Positions 52,002 through 62,853 of a DNA stretch of 64,000 bases are shown one piece after another (within the stretch, counting starts at the first letter, position 1; each line of letters begins with the position of its first letter). The notes under the pieces were generated by a model. That model ran no database searches. It was not told the origin of the DNA and saw only the letters and a list, made by a program, of their open reading frames with translations. The DNA is from Streptomyces flaveolus (lineage in GTDB: Bacteria > Actinomycetota > Actinomycetes > Streptomycetales > Streptomycetaceae). The translations under genes and the position numbers were made by a program. Location: the NCBI RefSeq assembly GCF_014648815.1, contig NZ_BMRV01000003.1, forward strand, positions 62,001-126,000. Reading direction: 5' to 3'.

Positions 52002-53255
52002 TCAGACGGCGGCCTCGACGGCCTCCGTCGCCTCGCCCCGCATCCGGCCCGGCAGGGTCAGTACGGCCAGGAAGCCGCAGACCGCGACCGCGGCGAAGAA
52101 GTAGAAGCCCCACGGGTGACCGATCCCCGAGGAGACCAGGGCCCCGGTGATCGACGGGCCGACGATCGAACCGATCCGGCCGATGCCGGACGCCGAACCG
52201 AGCGCCGTGCCGCGCACGGAGGCCGGGTAGAAGTTCGTCACGTACGCGTAGACGAGCACCTGCGCGGAGAAGACGAACACACCGGTGAGGAAGACGACCG
52301 TGTTGAGCAGCAGGTCGCTCTCCATCTTGACGCTCAGACAGGCCAGCATGAGCACCGACACCGCGAACCAGCCCATCGTGGTGCCCTTGATGCCCCGCCG
52401 GTCGGCGACCCACCCGCCGAGGACCAGGCCGACCACGCCGCCGACGTTGAGCACGAGGAGCTGGGTGACGGCGGTGGGAACCGGGTAGCCGGCGTCGTTC
52501 ATGAGCTTCGGCAGCCAGGTGTTGAGGCCGTAGACCAGCAACAGGCCCATGAACGAGGCGACCCAGATGCCGATGCCCGCGCGCAGGTACGCCGGCTTCA
52601 GCAGCTCCGTGAACGGCACCCGCGCCGCCCCGTCCCGCTGGGCCCGCACGAAGGCCTCCGACTCCGGCAGCTTGAACCACTGGACGGCGGCGACGACGAG
52701 GCCCACGACGCCGAGCACGTAGAAGAGGACCTCCCAGTCGTCGGTGACCTGGAGGGCCAGCAGCGAGGTGATGACGGCGCCGGTGTGGTAACCGGTCATC
52801 GTCAGGGTGCTGGCCCGCGCCCGGCGGCTGGCCGGCATGTGCTCGGCCATCATGGTCAGCGAGACCGGCATGCAGGCGCCGAGACCCAGACCGGCGGCGA
52901 GGCGCAGCGCGGCGAACATCGCCACGGAGTTCGCCAGCGGCACCACGATGGTGAAGACCGAGAACACCACCACCGAGCCGATGAGCAGGCGGCGGCGCCC
53001 CAGCCGGTCGGCGAGCGGTCCGACGCAGACCGCGCCGATGGCCACGCCGACGAGTGAGAGCGTCGCGACGGTGGTCGCGTCACCCGCGGTCATGCCGAGA
53101 TGGTGGGTCTTGAGCAGGGTGGGGATGATGGCGCCGAGGACGACGAGGTCGTAGCCCTCGAGCAGGACGGTGATCCAGCACAGGAGCACGGTCCATCTGC
53201 TGTTTCCGGTGGCGCCGGTGCGGGCCGGCGCGTCGGACGCGGTGGCGGAGGCCAT
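52002..53255 (-). CDS. AAHS-type MFS transporter (aromatic acid:H+ symporter)
   Basis: A 417-residue major facilitator with twelve helices. The helix-1 segment LLEGYDLVVLGAIIP and loop GPLADRLGRRRLL (motif A) are typical of the aromatic-acid symporters BenK/PcaK/MhpT. It should import benzoate-like acids. It is last in the leftward group decarboxylase-dehydrogenase-transporter, 60 bases after the dehydrogenase stop. Substrate is deduced from neighbours: mandelate, benzoylformate or benzoate. Confidence 0.87.
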   Translation of the reverse strand: MASATASDAPARTGATGNSRWTVLLCWITVLLEGYDLVVLGAIIPTLLKTHHLGMTAGDATTVATLSLVGVAIGAVCVGPLADRLGRRRLLIGSVVVFSVFTIVVPLANSVAMFAALRLAAGLGLGACMPVSLTMMAEHMPASRRARASTLTMTGYHTGAVITSLLALQVTDDWEVLFYVLGVVGLVVAAVQWFKLPESEAFVRAQRDGAARVPFTELLKPAYLRAGIGIWVASFMGLLLVYGLNTWLPKLMNDAGYPVPTAVTQLLVLNVGGVVGLVLGGWVADRRGIKGTTMGWFAVSVLMLACLSVKMESDLLLNTVVFLTGVFVFSAQVLVYAYVTNFYPASVRGTALGSASGIGRIGSIVGPSITGALVSSGIGHPWGFYFFAAVAVCGFLAVLTLPGRMRGEATEAVEAAV

Positions 53256-53315
53256 GGTGACATTCCCCCCAGGGACGGGAGTGGGCGAGCGGACGGGGAG
53301 GAGCGGGGAGGGTTC

Positions 53316-54770
53316 TCAGAACGGGTAGTCGGCGATGTCCGGGCGGACCGTGACCCACTGGGTCTCGGTGAACGCCTCGATGTTGGCCGCGGCGCCGCCG
53401 AATCGGGAGCCGGTGCCGGAGGCCTTGACCCCGCCGAAGGGGGCGTTGGGTTCGTCGCCCACGGTCTGCTCGTTGATGTGGATCTTTCCGGAGTCGATCC
53501 GGTCGGCGAGCTTCATCGCCGTGCCGACGTCGCCGAGGATGCCGACGGACAGTCCGTACTCGCAGTCGTCGACGATCCGCGCGGCCTCCTCCAGCGTGGA
53601 GAAGGAGATGACGGGGGCGACGGGGCCGAAGATCTCCTCGCGCCAGGCCGGCATGTCGGTGGTGAGGCCGGTCAGCACGGTGGCGCGGTAGCAGGCGCCG
53701 TCGATCTCGCCGCCCGCGGCGACCTTCGCGCCCGCCGCGACGCTGTCGGTGACGATGCCGTGCACCCGCTCCAGCTGACGGCGGTCGATGATCGGGCCGA
53801 GCGCGACGTCCTCGCGCGCCGGGTCGCCGACGGGAAGCGCCTCGGCCTTCGCGGCGAGCGCGGCGGTGTACTCCTCCACCAGCGACTCGTGGACGATGTG
53901 CCGGCCGGTCGTCATGCAGATCTGGCCCTGGTGCAGATAGGAGCCGAACGCGCCCGCCGAGGCCGCCCTGCGCACGTCCGCCCCTGGCAGCACGACCAGC
54001 GCGTTGTTGCCGCCCAGCTCCAGGTGGGCCCGCTTCAGCAGCCGGCCGGCCTGCTCGCCGATCGCCCGGCCGACCGGCGTGGAGCCGGTGAAGGAGACGA
54101 CCCGGACCTCCGGTGCCTCGACGACCGCCTTGCCGACCGAGCCGTCGCCCGGCAGCAGGTGGAGGACGCCGGCGGGGAGTCCGGCCTCCTCGAAGATCCG
54201 GGCGATGGCGACACCGCCGCTCACCGCCGTGCGCGGATCCGGCTTGAGCAGCACCGCGTTGCCCAGGGCGAGGGCGGGGGCCACCGAGCGCAGACCGAGG
54301 ATGAGCGGGAAGTTGAAGGGCGCGATCACGCTGACGACACCGGCCGGACGGCGGCGCGCCAGTGACCAGCGGGCCTCCTCGGAGGTGAGCACCTCGCCCT
54401 GCGGATGCGTCGGCAGGCCCGCGCACTCGAAGCACTCGCCGATCGCGAGCCCCACCTCGAAGCCCGCCTTGGTCCGCACCGAGCCGGCCTCGCGCACCAG
54501 CCAGTCCTCGATCTCGGCGGCGTGCTCGGTGAAGAGCTCGCCCGCGCGGCGCAGTACGGCGGCCCGCTGCTGCGGGGAGGTCGCCGCCCACGCGCGCTGG
54601 GCCTCGGCGGCCCGGGCGGCGGCGCGTCCCACGTCCTCGGCGGTGGCCAGGCCCACCGCGCCGAGCGTGTCACCGGTAGCCGGTTCGACGACCGGCTGCT
54701 CGGCGGGGGCGTCCTGCCAGCCGTCGCTGAAGAACTTCCCGCCCCAGACGTCGCTGTCCAGGAATGTCAT
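53316..54770 (-). CDS. Benzaldehyde-type aldehyde dehydrogenase
   Basis: A 484-residue NAD(P)-dependent aldehyde dehydrogenase. Catalytic Asn is in PFNFPL (about 153), Glu251 in LELGG and nucleophile Cys285 in GQICMTT; the cofactor motif FTGSTPVG is near 227. Sequence features fit the benzaldehyde/vanillin dehydrogenase clade. ATG 54770 lies 7 bases after AGGGG; ATG 54785 overlaps that site. It would oxidise the aldehyde made by the neighbouring decarboxylase to the acid. Confidence 0.88.
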   Translation of the reverse strand: MTFLDSDVWGGKFFSDGWQDAPAEQPVVEPATGDTLGAVGLATAEDVGRAAARAAEAQRAWAATSPQQRAAVLRRAGELFTEHAAEIEDWLVREAGSVRTKAGFEVGLAIGECFECAGLPTHPQGEVLTSEEARWSLARRRPAGVVSVIAPFNFPLILGLRSVAPALALGNAVLLKPDPRTAVSGGVAIARIFEEAGLPAGVLHLLPGDGSVGKAVVEAPEVRVVSFTGSTPVGRAIGEQAGRLLKRAHLELGGNNALVVLPGADVRRAASAGAFGSYLHQGQICMTTGRHIVHESLVEEYTAALAAKAEALPVGDPAREDVALGPIIDRRQLERVHGIVTDSVAAGAKVAAGGEIDGACYRATVLTGLTTDMPAWREEIFGPVAPVISFSTLEEAARIVDDCEYGLSVGILGDVGTAMKLADRIDSGKIHINEQTVGDEPNAPFGGVKASGTGSRFGGAAANIEAFTETQWVTVRPDIADYPF

Positions 54771-54851
54771 CGTCTTCCCCTTCATCGGGATCTACGGGTG
54801 CCGAGCGCCTCGGCGGCTCCGGGCGCTCGGCCGGTCGGTCGGGCCGGGCGG

Positions 54852-56432
54852 TCAGGACGGCGTGGTGAGTGCCGTGTCCACCTGGATCAGCCGCGGACCG
54901 TCGGGCCGCTCGGCGAGCGCGGCACGCAGCTCCTCCACACCGCCGACGTGCCGGGCGCGGACGCCGTAGCCCTCGGCGATGCGGGTGAAGTCCAGTCCCG
55001 GGATGTCCAGTCCGGGAGCGTCCGGCACGCCGAGCAGGCCGCCGAACCAGCGCAGCGCCCCGTACGTGCCGTTGCGCAGCAGGACGACGGTCAGCGGAAC
55101 CCGGTGCTGGGCGGCCGTCCACAGGGCGGTGATGCCGTAGTTGGCCGAGCCGTCGCCGACGACGCCGACGACCGGGCGGCCGGGCTGCCCCATCGCGACG
55201 CCCACCGCGCCGGGCAGTCCGAAGCCGAGGCCGCCGGCCGCCGGGAAGTAGTAGGAGCCGGGGCGGCGCAGGTCCATCTGGCGCCACCACGCGGCGTTGG
55301 TCGACGTCGACTCGACGACGTACGCGGTGTCCTCGGGCAGCTCGTCGCGCAGCGCGGCGAAGACCTGCTCGGGGTGCAGGCTCGGCCCCTCGGCGGTGAG
55401 CGGCTCGGGCACCGGCAGATAGGCGCCCGCCGGCTCGGCAGGGGCCTCGAGGGTCTTCAGCAGCAGGTCGATGACGGCGCCCGGGTCGGCCACCAGTGCC
55501 TCGCCCATCGGTGCCCGCGCGGCGGCCGAGGCGTCCTCGGTCACCTGGACGAGCCGGGTGCCCTCGGGCAGATACCGGCCGGGCAGGTACTCGTGGTACC
55601 GGAACACCGGGGCGCCCAGCACGAGCACCAGGTCGTGGCCCTCGAACGCCTGCGAGACCGGCGCGATGCCGGCGGGCAGCACGCCCCGGAACAGCGGGTG
55701 CCGGTTCGGGAAGGGCAGCCGGAACTGCGACGGGGCCGCCCACACCGGCCCGCCCAGGCGCTCCGCCAGCCGGACGGCGTCGTCGAACAGGCCCGCCGAG
55801 TCGATGTCCCCGCCCAGCACCAGCGCGGGCCGCCGGGCGGCGGTGACCCGTTCGGCGAGCCAGCGGCTCTGCTCCCCGTCGGGCACGGAGGCCCGCCGCA
55901 CCTGACGGTCGAGGACGGCGAGGCTGTTGTCGCCGGCCTCGGCGGCCCAGTCGTCGTAGGGGACGGAGAGGTACGTCGGCCGTCGCTGGAGCCGCGCCTC
56001 GAAGACGGCCTGGGCGAGCGCCCGCGGCACGTCCTCGGCGCACGCCGGCTCCGCCGCCCAGCCGACCAGCGGCTTCATCAGGGCCGGGGCGTCGACGCTG
56101 GCCAGGTTGGCCTCCGGGCCGACGGCCGGCCGCACCTGCTGACCGGCGACGACCACGAGCGGGGTGCGGGAGGCCACGGCGTTCGTCAGGGCGCCCATCG
56201 CGTTGCCGGAGCCGGAGGCGGCGTGCAGGTTGACCAGCACCGGACGGCCGGTCGCCTGGGCGTACCCGTCGGCCATGCCGACGACGGCACCCTCGTGCAG
56301 CCCGAGCACGTAGCGGAAGCCCTCGGGCAGGCCGGCGAGGAAGGGCAGCTCGTTGGAGCCCGGATTGCCGAAGACGGTGGTGAGGCCCTGGCGCTCCAGG
56401 AACTCGTGGGAGACACGACGCACGGATGGCAC
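54852..56432 (-). CDS. mdlC: Benzoylformate decarboxylase-like ThDP enzyme
   Basis: A 526-residue thiamine-diphosphate decarboxylase. FGNPGSNELPFLAGLP at the N-terminus and catalytic Glu in GLHEGAVVGMADGY are classic benzoylformate-decarboxylase features; the ThDP motif runs from VGDGSANYGITALW to LLRNGTYG. It converts benzoylformate to benzaldehyde and CO2. GTG 56432 follows AAGGA at seven bases. It heads the leftward transcript with the dehydrogenase and AAHS transporter and is divergent from a LysR regulator, completing a mandelate-pathway branch without a mandelate dehydrogenase. Confidence 0.9.
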   Translation of the reverse strand: MPSVRRVSHEFLERQGLTTVFGNPGSNELPFLAGLPEGFRYVLGLHEGAVVGMADGYAQATGRPVLVNLHAASGSGNAMGALTNAVASRTPLVVVAGQQVRPAVGPEANLASVDAPALMKPLVGWAAEPACAEDVPRALAQAVFEARLQRRPTYLSVPYDDWAAEAGDNSLAVLDRQVRRASVPDGEQSRWLAERVTAARRPALVLGGDIDSAGLFDDAVRLAERLGGPVWAAPSQFRLPFPNRHPLFRGVLPAGIAPVSQAFEGHDLVLVLGAPVFRYHEYLPGRYLPEGTRLVQVTEDASAAARAPMGEALVADPGAVIDLLLKTLEAPAEPAGAYLPVPEPLTAEGPSLHPEQVFAALRDELPEDTAYVVESTSTNAAWWRQMDLRRPGSYYFPAAGGLGFGLPGAVGVAMGQPGRPVVGVVGDGSANYGITALWTAAQHRVPLTVVLLRNGTYGALRWFGGLLGVPDAPGLDIPGLDFTRIAEGYGVRARHVGGVEELRAALAERPDGPRLIQVDTALTTPS

Positions 56433-56526
56433 GGACGTTCCTTTCGAAGTGACGTCCGACACGCTAAGCACCCCGCGACATGGGCACCAATAGATGTTTC
56501 GGCGGCCCGATATAGAGTCCATCGAT

Positions 56527-57465
56527 ATGGGCACCTTCGATCTCAACCTGGCCCGCGTCTTCGTCCTGCTGTACGAGACCGGCAGCGTCACGGCCACCGC
56601 GGAGACGCTCCACGTCACGCAGCCCACCGTCAGCTACAGCCTGGGCAAGCTCCGCCGGCACTTCGACGACGAGCTGTTCCGCCGCACCGGCCGCGGACTG
56701 ACGCCGACGGCGGGCGCCCGGCGGCTGTACGAGCCGCTGCAGCGTGCCCTCGCGGACATCGACGGGACGGTCCGGCAGGCCGACACCTTCGACCCCGAGA
56801 CCATGTCGGGCCGCTTCACCATCGCCCTGTCCGACCTCGGCGAGGCGACCCTGCTGCCGCGGCTCCTCGCCGCCGCCCGCGAGCGGGCACCGGGAGTGTC
56901 CTTCACCGTGCGCCCGTTCGACGTGGAGGACGCCGAGAGTCATCTGCGCCGCGGCGACCTGGACGCGCTCGTGGCCACGCCGGTGCTGACCTCGCACCGG
57001 ACCGTGCGCATCCCGCTCTTCCAGGAGCGGTACGTCCTCATGGTCGCCGCCGACCACCCCCGCGTCCGGGGCGACGCGGTCACCCTGCCGGAGCTCGCCG
57101 CCGAGCACCACGCGACGGTGTTCGGGCCGAGCGGCCACGTCACGCCCCGCGCGCTCCTGGCGGCGCACGGGCTGCTCGACCGGGTGGTCGTGGACGCCAC
57201 CCGCTTCTCGATGCTGCCCTACCTGCTGGAGCAGACCGACCTGATCGCCATCGTCCCCGAGTACGTCGGGGAGGTCTTCACCGCCTCCCACCGGGTGCGC
57301 CTGGTGCGGCTCCCGTTCGAGACCGAACCGATCGAGGTGGCGCTGTACGCCCGCCACGAGTCCTCGCGCAGTCCGGCGCAGCGGTGGCTCGTGCGGTTCA
57401 TGGCCGAGGTGCTGGGCGAGCAGGTGAGCCCCGCCCAGCTCCCGCCGACGGCGGCGGTGACGTAG
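56527..57465 (+). CDS. LysR-family regulator of the aromatic-acid operon
   Basis: A 312-residue LysR regulator. The HTH is in residues 1-60 (NLARVFVLLYETGSVTATAE, VTQPTVSYSLGKLRRHF), with PTVSYSLG specific to the recognition helix; the effector domain follows. ATG 56527 begins MGTFDLNLARVF; a longer frame from 56494 is unlikely. It is divergent from the decarboxylase gene across a 94-base gap and probably activates it in response to benzoylformate or a related acid. No clear palindrome stood out there. Confidence 0.9.
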   Translation: MGTFDLNLARVFVLLYETGSVTATAETLHVTQPTVSYSLGKLRRHFDDELFRRTGRGLTPTAGARRLYEPLQRALADIDGTVRQADTFDPETMSGRFTIALSDLGEATLLPRLLAAARERAPGVSFTVRPFDVEDAESHLRRGDLDALVATPVLTSHRTVRIPLFQERYVLMVAADHPRVRGDAVTLPELAAEHHATVFGPSGHVTPRALLAAHGLLDRVVVDATRFSMLPYLLEQTDLIAIVPEYVGEVFTASHRVRLVRLPFETEPIEVALYARHESSRSPAQRWLVRFMAEVLGEQVSPAQLPPTAAVT

Positions 57466-57666
57466 CCGTCACGGCCGGGGCGCTCACCCCTTGCGGCCCG
57501 CCCCGCCGAACAGGGCGAGATCGGCGGGGAGTTGGTTGTGGGGCCGACGCCGTTCGCCGGCGCCGGAGCACCGAAGTGCACGGCAACAGGACGAGGCGGC
57601 GTCCGGATCCGTGACAGCCGGGCGCGGCACGTGTTTGCCGCCGGAGTGACAGGCAAGGCGGAGTCC

Positions 57667-58095
57667 ATGAGCGATCCGAACAAGGACACGAACCAGAAGA
57701 CCGACACCACCCGGACGGCCGCGTCCAAGGCGCGCGGTGCCGCGGACCGGGCGACCGCTCCCGCCTCGCGGACCGCGAAGTCCGCCGGCGGCAAGGCCGC
57801 TGACGCGGGGTCAGCGGCCAAGGCCGGGGCCGAACGCTCGGCCCAGGCCGCGTCCGGGGCGGTGCAGACGGCGGCCAAGGGCGTCGAGGCCGGCCGGCAG
57901 GCGGTCATCACCACCTCGGGGCACGTCGCCACCACGGCGAAGACGGCGTGGACGGTCATCGCCCAGCGCCGCCTCGTCGCCGCGGGCGTGGGCGCCGGCC
58001 TGACCGCGCTGAGCGCCGCCTCGTACGCCATGGGCCGTCGCGCGGGACGCCACACGCACGGCCCCCTCACCCGGCTCACCGGCGGCCGCATCTGA
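57667..58095 (+). CDS. Ala/Lys-rich protein with C-terminal membrane helix
   Basis: A 142-residue protein rich in Ala, Lys, Thr and Gly with heptad-like KAA repeats (SKARGAADRATAPASRTAKSA, quoted in part; KAADAGSAAKAGAERS; TAAKGVEAGRQ) that predict a long amphipathic helix, like LEA or apolipoprotein-type proteins. A hydrophobic stretch AAGVGAGLTALSAASYAMG near 110-130 would anchor it. No catalytic motif. GTG/ATG choice: ATG 57667 with GGAG just upstream. Such proteins often act in desiccation or spore-wall settings; here that is a guess. Confidence 0.65.
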   Translation: MSDPNKDTNQKTDTTRTAASKARGAADRATAPASRTAKSAGGKAADAGSAAKAGAERSAQAASGAVQTAAKGVEAGRQAVITTSGHVATTAKTAWTVIAQRRLVAAGVGAGLTALSAASYAMGRRAGRHTHGPLTRLTGGRI

Positions 58096-58386
58096 CGCCC
58101 GTCGCCCGGCGCGCCGGGACCGGCGGTCACGCCCGTCCGGGGACGCGGCCGGGCAGGACGGGCCACCGGGAAAGCCGAGCCACCGGCCTCGCGGTCCAGA
58201 GCGCCGGCCGGTGGCCGCGCCGTGCCCCGGCGCCGCTGCCGGCGCGGCCGGTTCCGGCAGGTGCCGCACCACCGCCTCGGACATGACGTCCGCCCCGCCC
58301 CCGGGCGGGAAGGTCCGCCACCGCTCCCCGGACAGGGGAAGATAGGACCGCGAGCGAATGCATGACCGATGCGGAGGAGTGGGCGC

Positions 58387-60027
<1,641 letters not shown>

Positions 60028-60054
60028 CACCCACGCCTGTGCTCCCCGGGCCGG

Positions 60055-61248
60055 TCACTTCCGGCCGGCCCCGGCGAGCGCCACGGTCAGCCCGCGGATC
60101 TCGTAGCCGCCGATCGCCTCCTGGAAGCCGACGCGCGGCCGGCCGGTCATCCGCAGGCCGTCGAGGGCGAACAGGCGGCTGAGGAACACATCGGTCTCCA
60201 GGAGGGCGATGTGCGCTCCGGGACACCGGTGCGGTCCGTCGCCGAAGGAGAGCCCCGCACCGATCTCCGGCGTCCTGCCGGGCCGGACCAGCAGGGGATC
60301 GTCGCCCGCGGCCGTCGGGTCGGCGTTGGCATGGTCCAGCAGGATCTCGACGTGCTCGCCCGGACACACCGCCACCGGCCCGTCGGTCGCGTCCAGTCGA
60401 AGCTCCTCGGTCGCCCGGCGGCGCAGTTGCCCGACCACCGGCTCCAGTCGCAGCAGCTCCTGGAGGACGGCCAGGCGACCGGCCTCGTCCGCCGAGCGGT
60501 AGTGGTCGAGCAGCCCGGCGTCCGTGAACAGGTGCCAGGCGGCCAGACACACGAACTCGCGGGTCGTGACCATGCCGGCCGCGGCGAACGTGAGGCACTC
60601 GCCGAGGATCTCCGCGTCCGAGCAGCCCTCCGCGATCAGGTGGGAGATCAGGTCGTCGTGCGCCCGGCGGCGGTGCGCGCGGATCGCGGGGCGGACGTCG
60701 GCGAGATGGATGCGCAGCCAGTTGGTGTTCTGCCGCACGAACCAGTAGAGGCCGCGCACACTGGTCAGGCCCGGCTCGCCGAACTCCTCCGGGAAGAACC
60801 GCTCCAGCCTGCGGCGGATGCCGGGTCTGCCGTACCGCAGGCCGACGACCTCGCTCACCACGCCGATGGCCAGGTCGAAGGCGAGGTCGGACAGCTGGGC
60901 CGCACCGGCCGTGCGCAGGGCCGCCAGCTGTTCCTCGGCGATGCGGACCATCAGCTCGCGGTAGTGCTCGTCCACCCGGCGGGGAGTGAAGAAACGCGCG
61001 GTCTGCCGGCGGTGTTCCCGGTGTTCGGGCCCGTCCCGGTAGAGCACGGGCCGGCGGATGCGGGGCGGCAGCTTCTCCACCGTCTCGATGCCGAGACCGG
61101 CCTGCACGGTCCCCGGGCCGCGCAGCAGCGCACGCGCCACGGCATAGTCGTGCACCCGCCACGTCCCGTCGTCGGCGCGGCTGACCGGGCACGTCGGCCG
61201 GTCCCTGCCCCGGTCGGCCTTGCGCGCGGATCCCGTCCCGTCCTGCAC
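60055..61248 (-). CDS. Cytochrome P450, atypical I-helix
   Basis: A 397-residue P450. The haem loop FGDGPHRCPGAH with the axial Cys is canonical, and ExxR is in LQELLRLEP. The I-helix reads AAAGMVTTREFVC instead of AGxET/ST: the alcohol Thr is present but the preceding acid is Val, so dioxygen activation may differ. The start is uncertain; GTG 61248 gives about usual length, but the frame stays open well upstream. It has no adjacent ferredoxin. Substrate unknown. Confidence 0.85.
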   Translation of the reverse strand: MQDGTGSARKADRGRDRPTCPVSRADDGTWRVHDYAVARALLRGPGTVQAGLGIETVEKLPPRIRRPVLYRDGPEHREHRRQTARFFTPRRVDEHYRELMVRIAEEQLAALRTAGAAQLSDLAFDLAIGVVSEVVGLRYGRPGIRRRLERFFPEEFGEPGLTSVRGLYWFVRQNTNWLRIHLADVRPAIRAHRRRAHDDLISHLIAEGCSDAEILGECLTFAAAGMVTTREFVCLAAWHLFTDAGLLDHYRSADEAGRLAVLQELLRLEPVVGQLRRRATEELRLDATDGPVAVCPGEHVEILLDHANADPTAAGDDPLLVRPGRTPEIGAGLSFGDGPHRCPGAHIALLETDVFLSRLFALDGLRMTGRPRVGFQEAIGGYEIRGLTVALAGAGRK

Positions 61249-61664
61249 CGGCGGACACCCCCAAGCCCGTTGGCGGGCAGCCCTGGTGACCGCCCGGCCC
61301 GACCGTCGTGGCCCCAGGATCGGGCACGCGCCCGTCCGCCGGCCACCCCCGAACCGGGCATGTCGCCGGCCGTCACGACGCGGTGGCCGCGGGAGGCGTC
61401 CGCCGTGGTGGTCCAGATGCTCGGCGGTCCCAGCGGTCGACCACGCGTGGGCCTGGACCGACTCGCCGGCCTCCTGGTCCTGGACCGTCCCTCCGACCCG
61501 GACAGCACCCCGGCGCGGCACCCTGACGGGTGGCTGCGCGGGTGCGCCCGCGGTGACACGAGGGACGTTCCGGACAGCCCGATGACGACCGTGCCTGATG
61601 TTTCCCGGTATTCGGGGGTAGACGGCTGACGTAACGGTCAAGGCTCAGGAAGAGGGCGGATCGG
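61249..61664. other. 416-base region between P450 and RsbW-like gene
   Basis: This divergent gap should hold two promoters. The P450 frame remains open through part of it, so some may be coding if the P450 starts earlier; no ribosome site supports that. The last 50 bases contain AT-richer TGATGTTTCCCGGTATTC before ATG 61665, possibly its promoter. Confidence 0.4.
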
Positions 61665-62105
61665 ATGAACGGGGCTGCCCACCATGGGGACCGGCTCGGA
61701 ACGACGCCGGTCAGAGTTTCGGCGGAGTACGAGGGCATTCCCGGTGACATCGCCCGGGGCCGGGAGCTGGCCCGGGGCTTTCTGGCACGTCTGCGGGCGG
61801 CCCGGGGGGTCGCCGTGTCCGACCGGACGGTGGACGTGGTGCAGCTCGTGGTCAGCGAGCTGCTGACGAACGCCTGCAAGTACGCGCCCGGGCCGTCTCT
61901 GGTCGACCTGGAGCTGGCCGAGGACCGGGTGGAGGTCAGCGTGTGGGACAGCGATCCGGTGCTGCCCGTGCCGGGGGCCTCGGACCCCGGCCGGGTCGGC
62001 CGGCACGGGCTGGAGATCGTCATGGCCGTCTGCCAGACGTACGAGGTGCGCAGGGAAACGGTCGGCAAGCGCACGACGGCCGGGGTACGGCTCGCCGACG
62101 CATGA
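61665..62105 (+). CDS. RsbW-like anti-sigma-factor/serine kinase (HATPase)
   Basis: A 146-residue GHKL-type ATP-binding protein of the RsbW/SpoIIAB class. The N-box is VVSELLTNACKYAPG, the G1 box VWDSDP and the G2 box GRHGLEIVMAVC. Such proteins bind sigma factors or phosphorylate STAS antagonists. A SpoIIE-type phosphatase starts at 62854, the usual counterpart, and a STAS-like protein lies at 47481; a shared switch is only inferred. ATG 61665 has GGCGGA about seven bases before it. Confidence 0.88.
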   Translation: MNGAAHHGDRLGTTPVRVSAEYEGIPGDIARGRELARGFLARLRAARGVAVSDRTVDVVQLVVSELLTNACKYAPGPSLVDLELAEDRVEVSVWDSDPVLPVPGASDPGRVGRHGLEIVMAVCQTYEVRRETVGKRTTAGVRLADA

Positions 62106-62133
62106 GGGCCGGCCGGGAAACCGGGGGCCTCCG

Positions 62134-62685
62134 TCACGTGCCGGCGGGCCGCCTGCCGGGGCGCGGGAGCCGGTACAGCACACTCCGGCGCAGCGGCCCC
62201 TCCGGCACGCCCGGGTCGTCGAAGTCGTCGGCCGGATCACGGGTCATGCCCAGACGGGTCATCACGGCCCGCGAACGACGATTCGCGACCGCCGTGATCG
62301 CGAGGACCTCCGGCAGAGCGAGCTCCTCGAAGGCGAAGGTCACCGCGGCACGGGCGGCCTCGGTGGCGTAGCCGTGTCCCCAGTCGGGGCGGGCCAGCCG
62401 CCACCCGGCCTCGATCCCGGTGAACGGCATGCCGTCCTCGACCGGATCGAGTCCCGTGAACCCGATGAACTCACCGGTGGCCGCGACCTCCACCGCCCAC
62501 CATCCCCAGCCCCGCCGCTCGAGATCGGCCTGGAAACCGGCCGCGGACGCCTCACTCTGCTCCCGGCTGAGCACCCCGGGGAAGTACGCGCGGACCTCCG
62601 GGTCGGCGTTCATGGCCGCCCACGGGGCCAGGTCGGACTCGCGCCACTCGCGCAGGACAAGACGATCGGTACGCAGCTCGGACAT
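62134..62685 (-). CDS. RimJ/RimL-type GNAT acetyltransferase
   Basis: A 183-residue acetyltransferase of the Acetyltransf_3 group. ELRTDRLVLREWRESDLAPW at the N-terminus and GWRLARPDWGHGYATEAARAAV with the acetyl-CoA motif are characteristic. It probably acts on a protein N-terminus or an aminoglycoside-like compound; unknown here. ATG 62685 is used; GTG 62688 adds one residue. It converges with the RsbW-like gene. Confidence 0.88.
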   Translation of the reverse strand: MSELRTDRLVLREWRESDLAPWAAMNADPEVRAYFPGVLSREQSEASAAGFQADLERRGWGWWAVEVAATGEFIGFTGLDPVEDGMPFTGIEAGWRLARPDWGHGYATEAARAAVTFAFEELALPEVLAITAVANRRSRAVMTRLGMTRDPADDFDDPGVPEGPLRRSVLYRLPRPGRRPAGT

Positions 62686-62853
62686 CACGCCAACCTAGAG
62701 CGACCGCGTCCGCGGAGCGACCGAATAACGGCTCGCCCGGGCGCCGCCCGGCAGGCCGCCGGCGTTCCCTCCATCGGCCGCCTCCGGGGCGGTTCGTCCA
62801 CGCCCTCTGAGGGAACCTGGCGGGGTGGACGGCATCGGAAGGCTGTGAGGGTC

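Noticed and set aside
56478..56535. Repeated ATGGGCACC before and at the LysR start
   Set aside because: A nine-base repeat in GC-rich DNA is expected by chance and has no dyad symmetry.
57481..57666. Upstream extension of the Ala/Lys-rich protein from GTG 57532
   Set aside because: The added residues lack codon bias consistency, and ATG 57667 is preceded by a purine-rich ribosome-site-like tract.
61249..61641. N-terminal extension of the P450 to 528 residues
   Set aside because: The extension is Arg/Gly/Pro-rich, without P450 features, and would make the protein far longer than the family norm of about 400.
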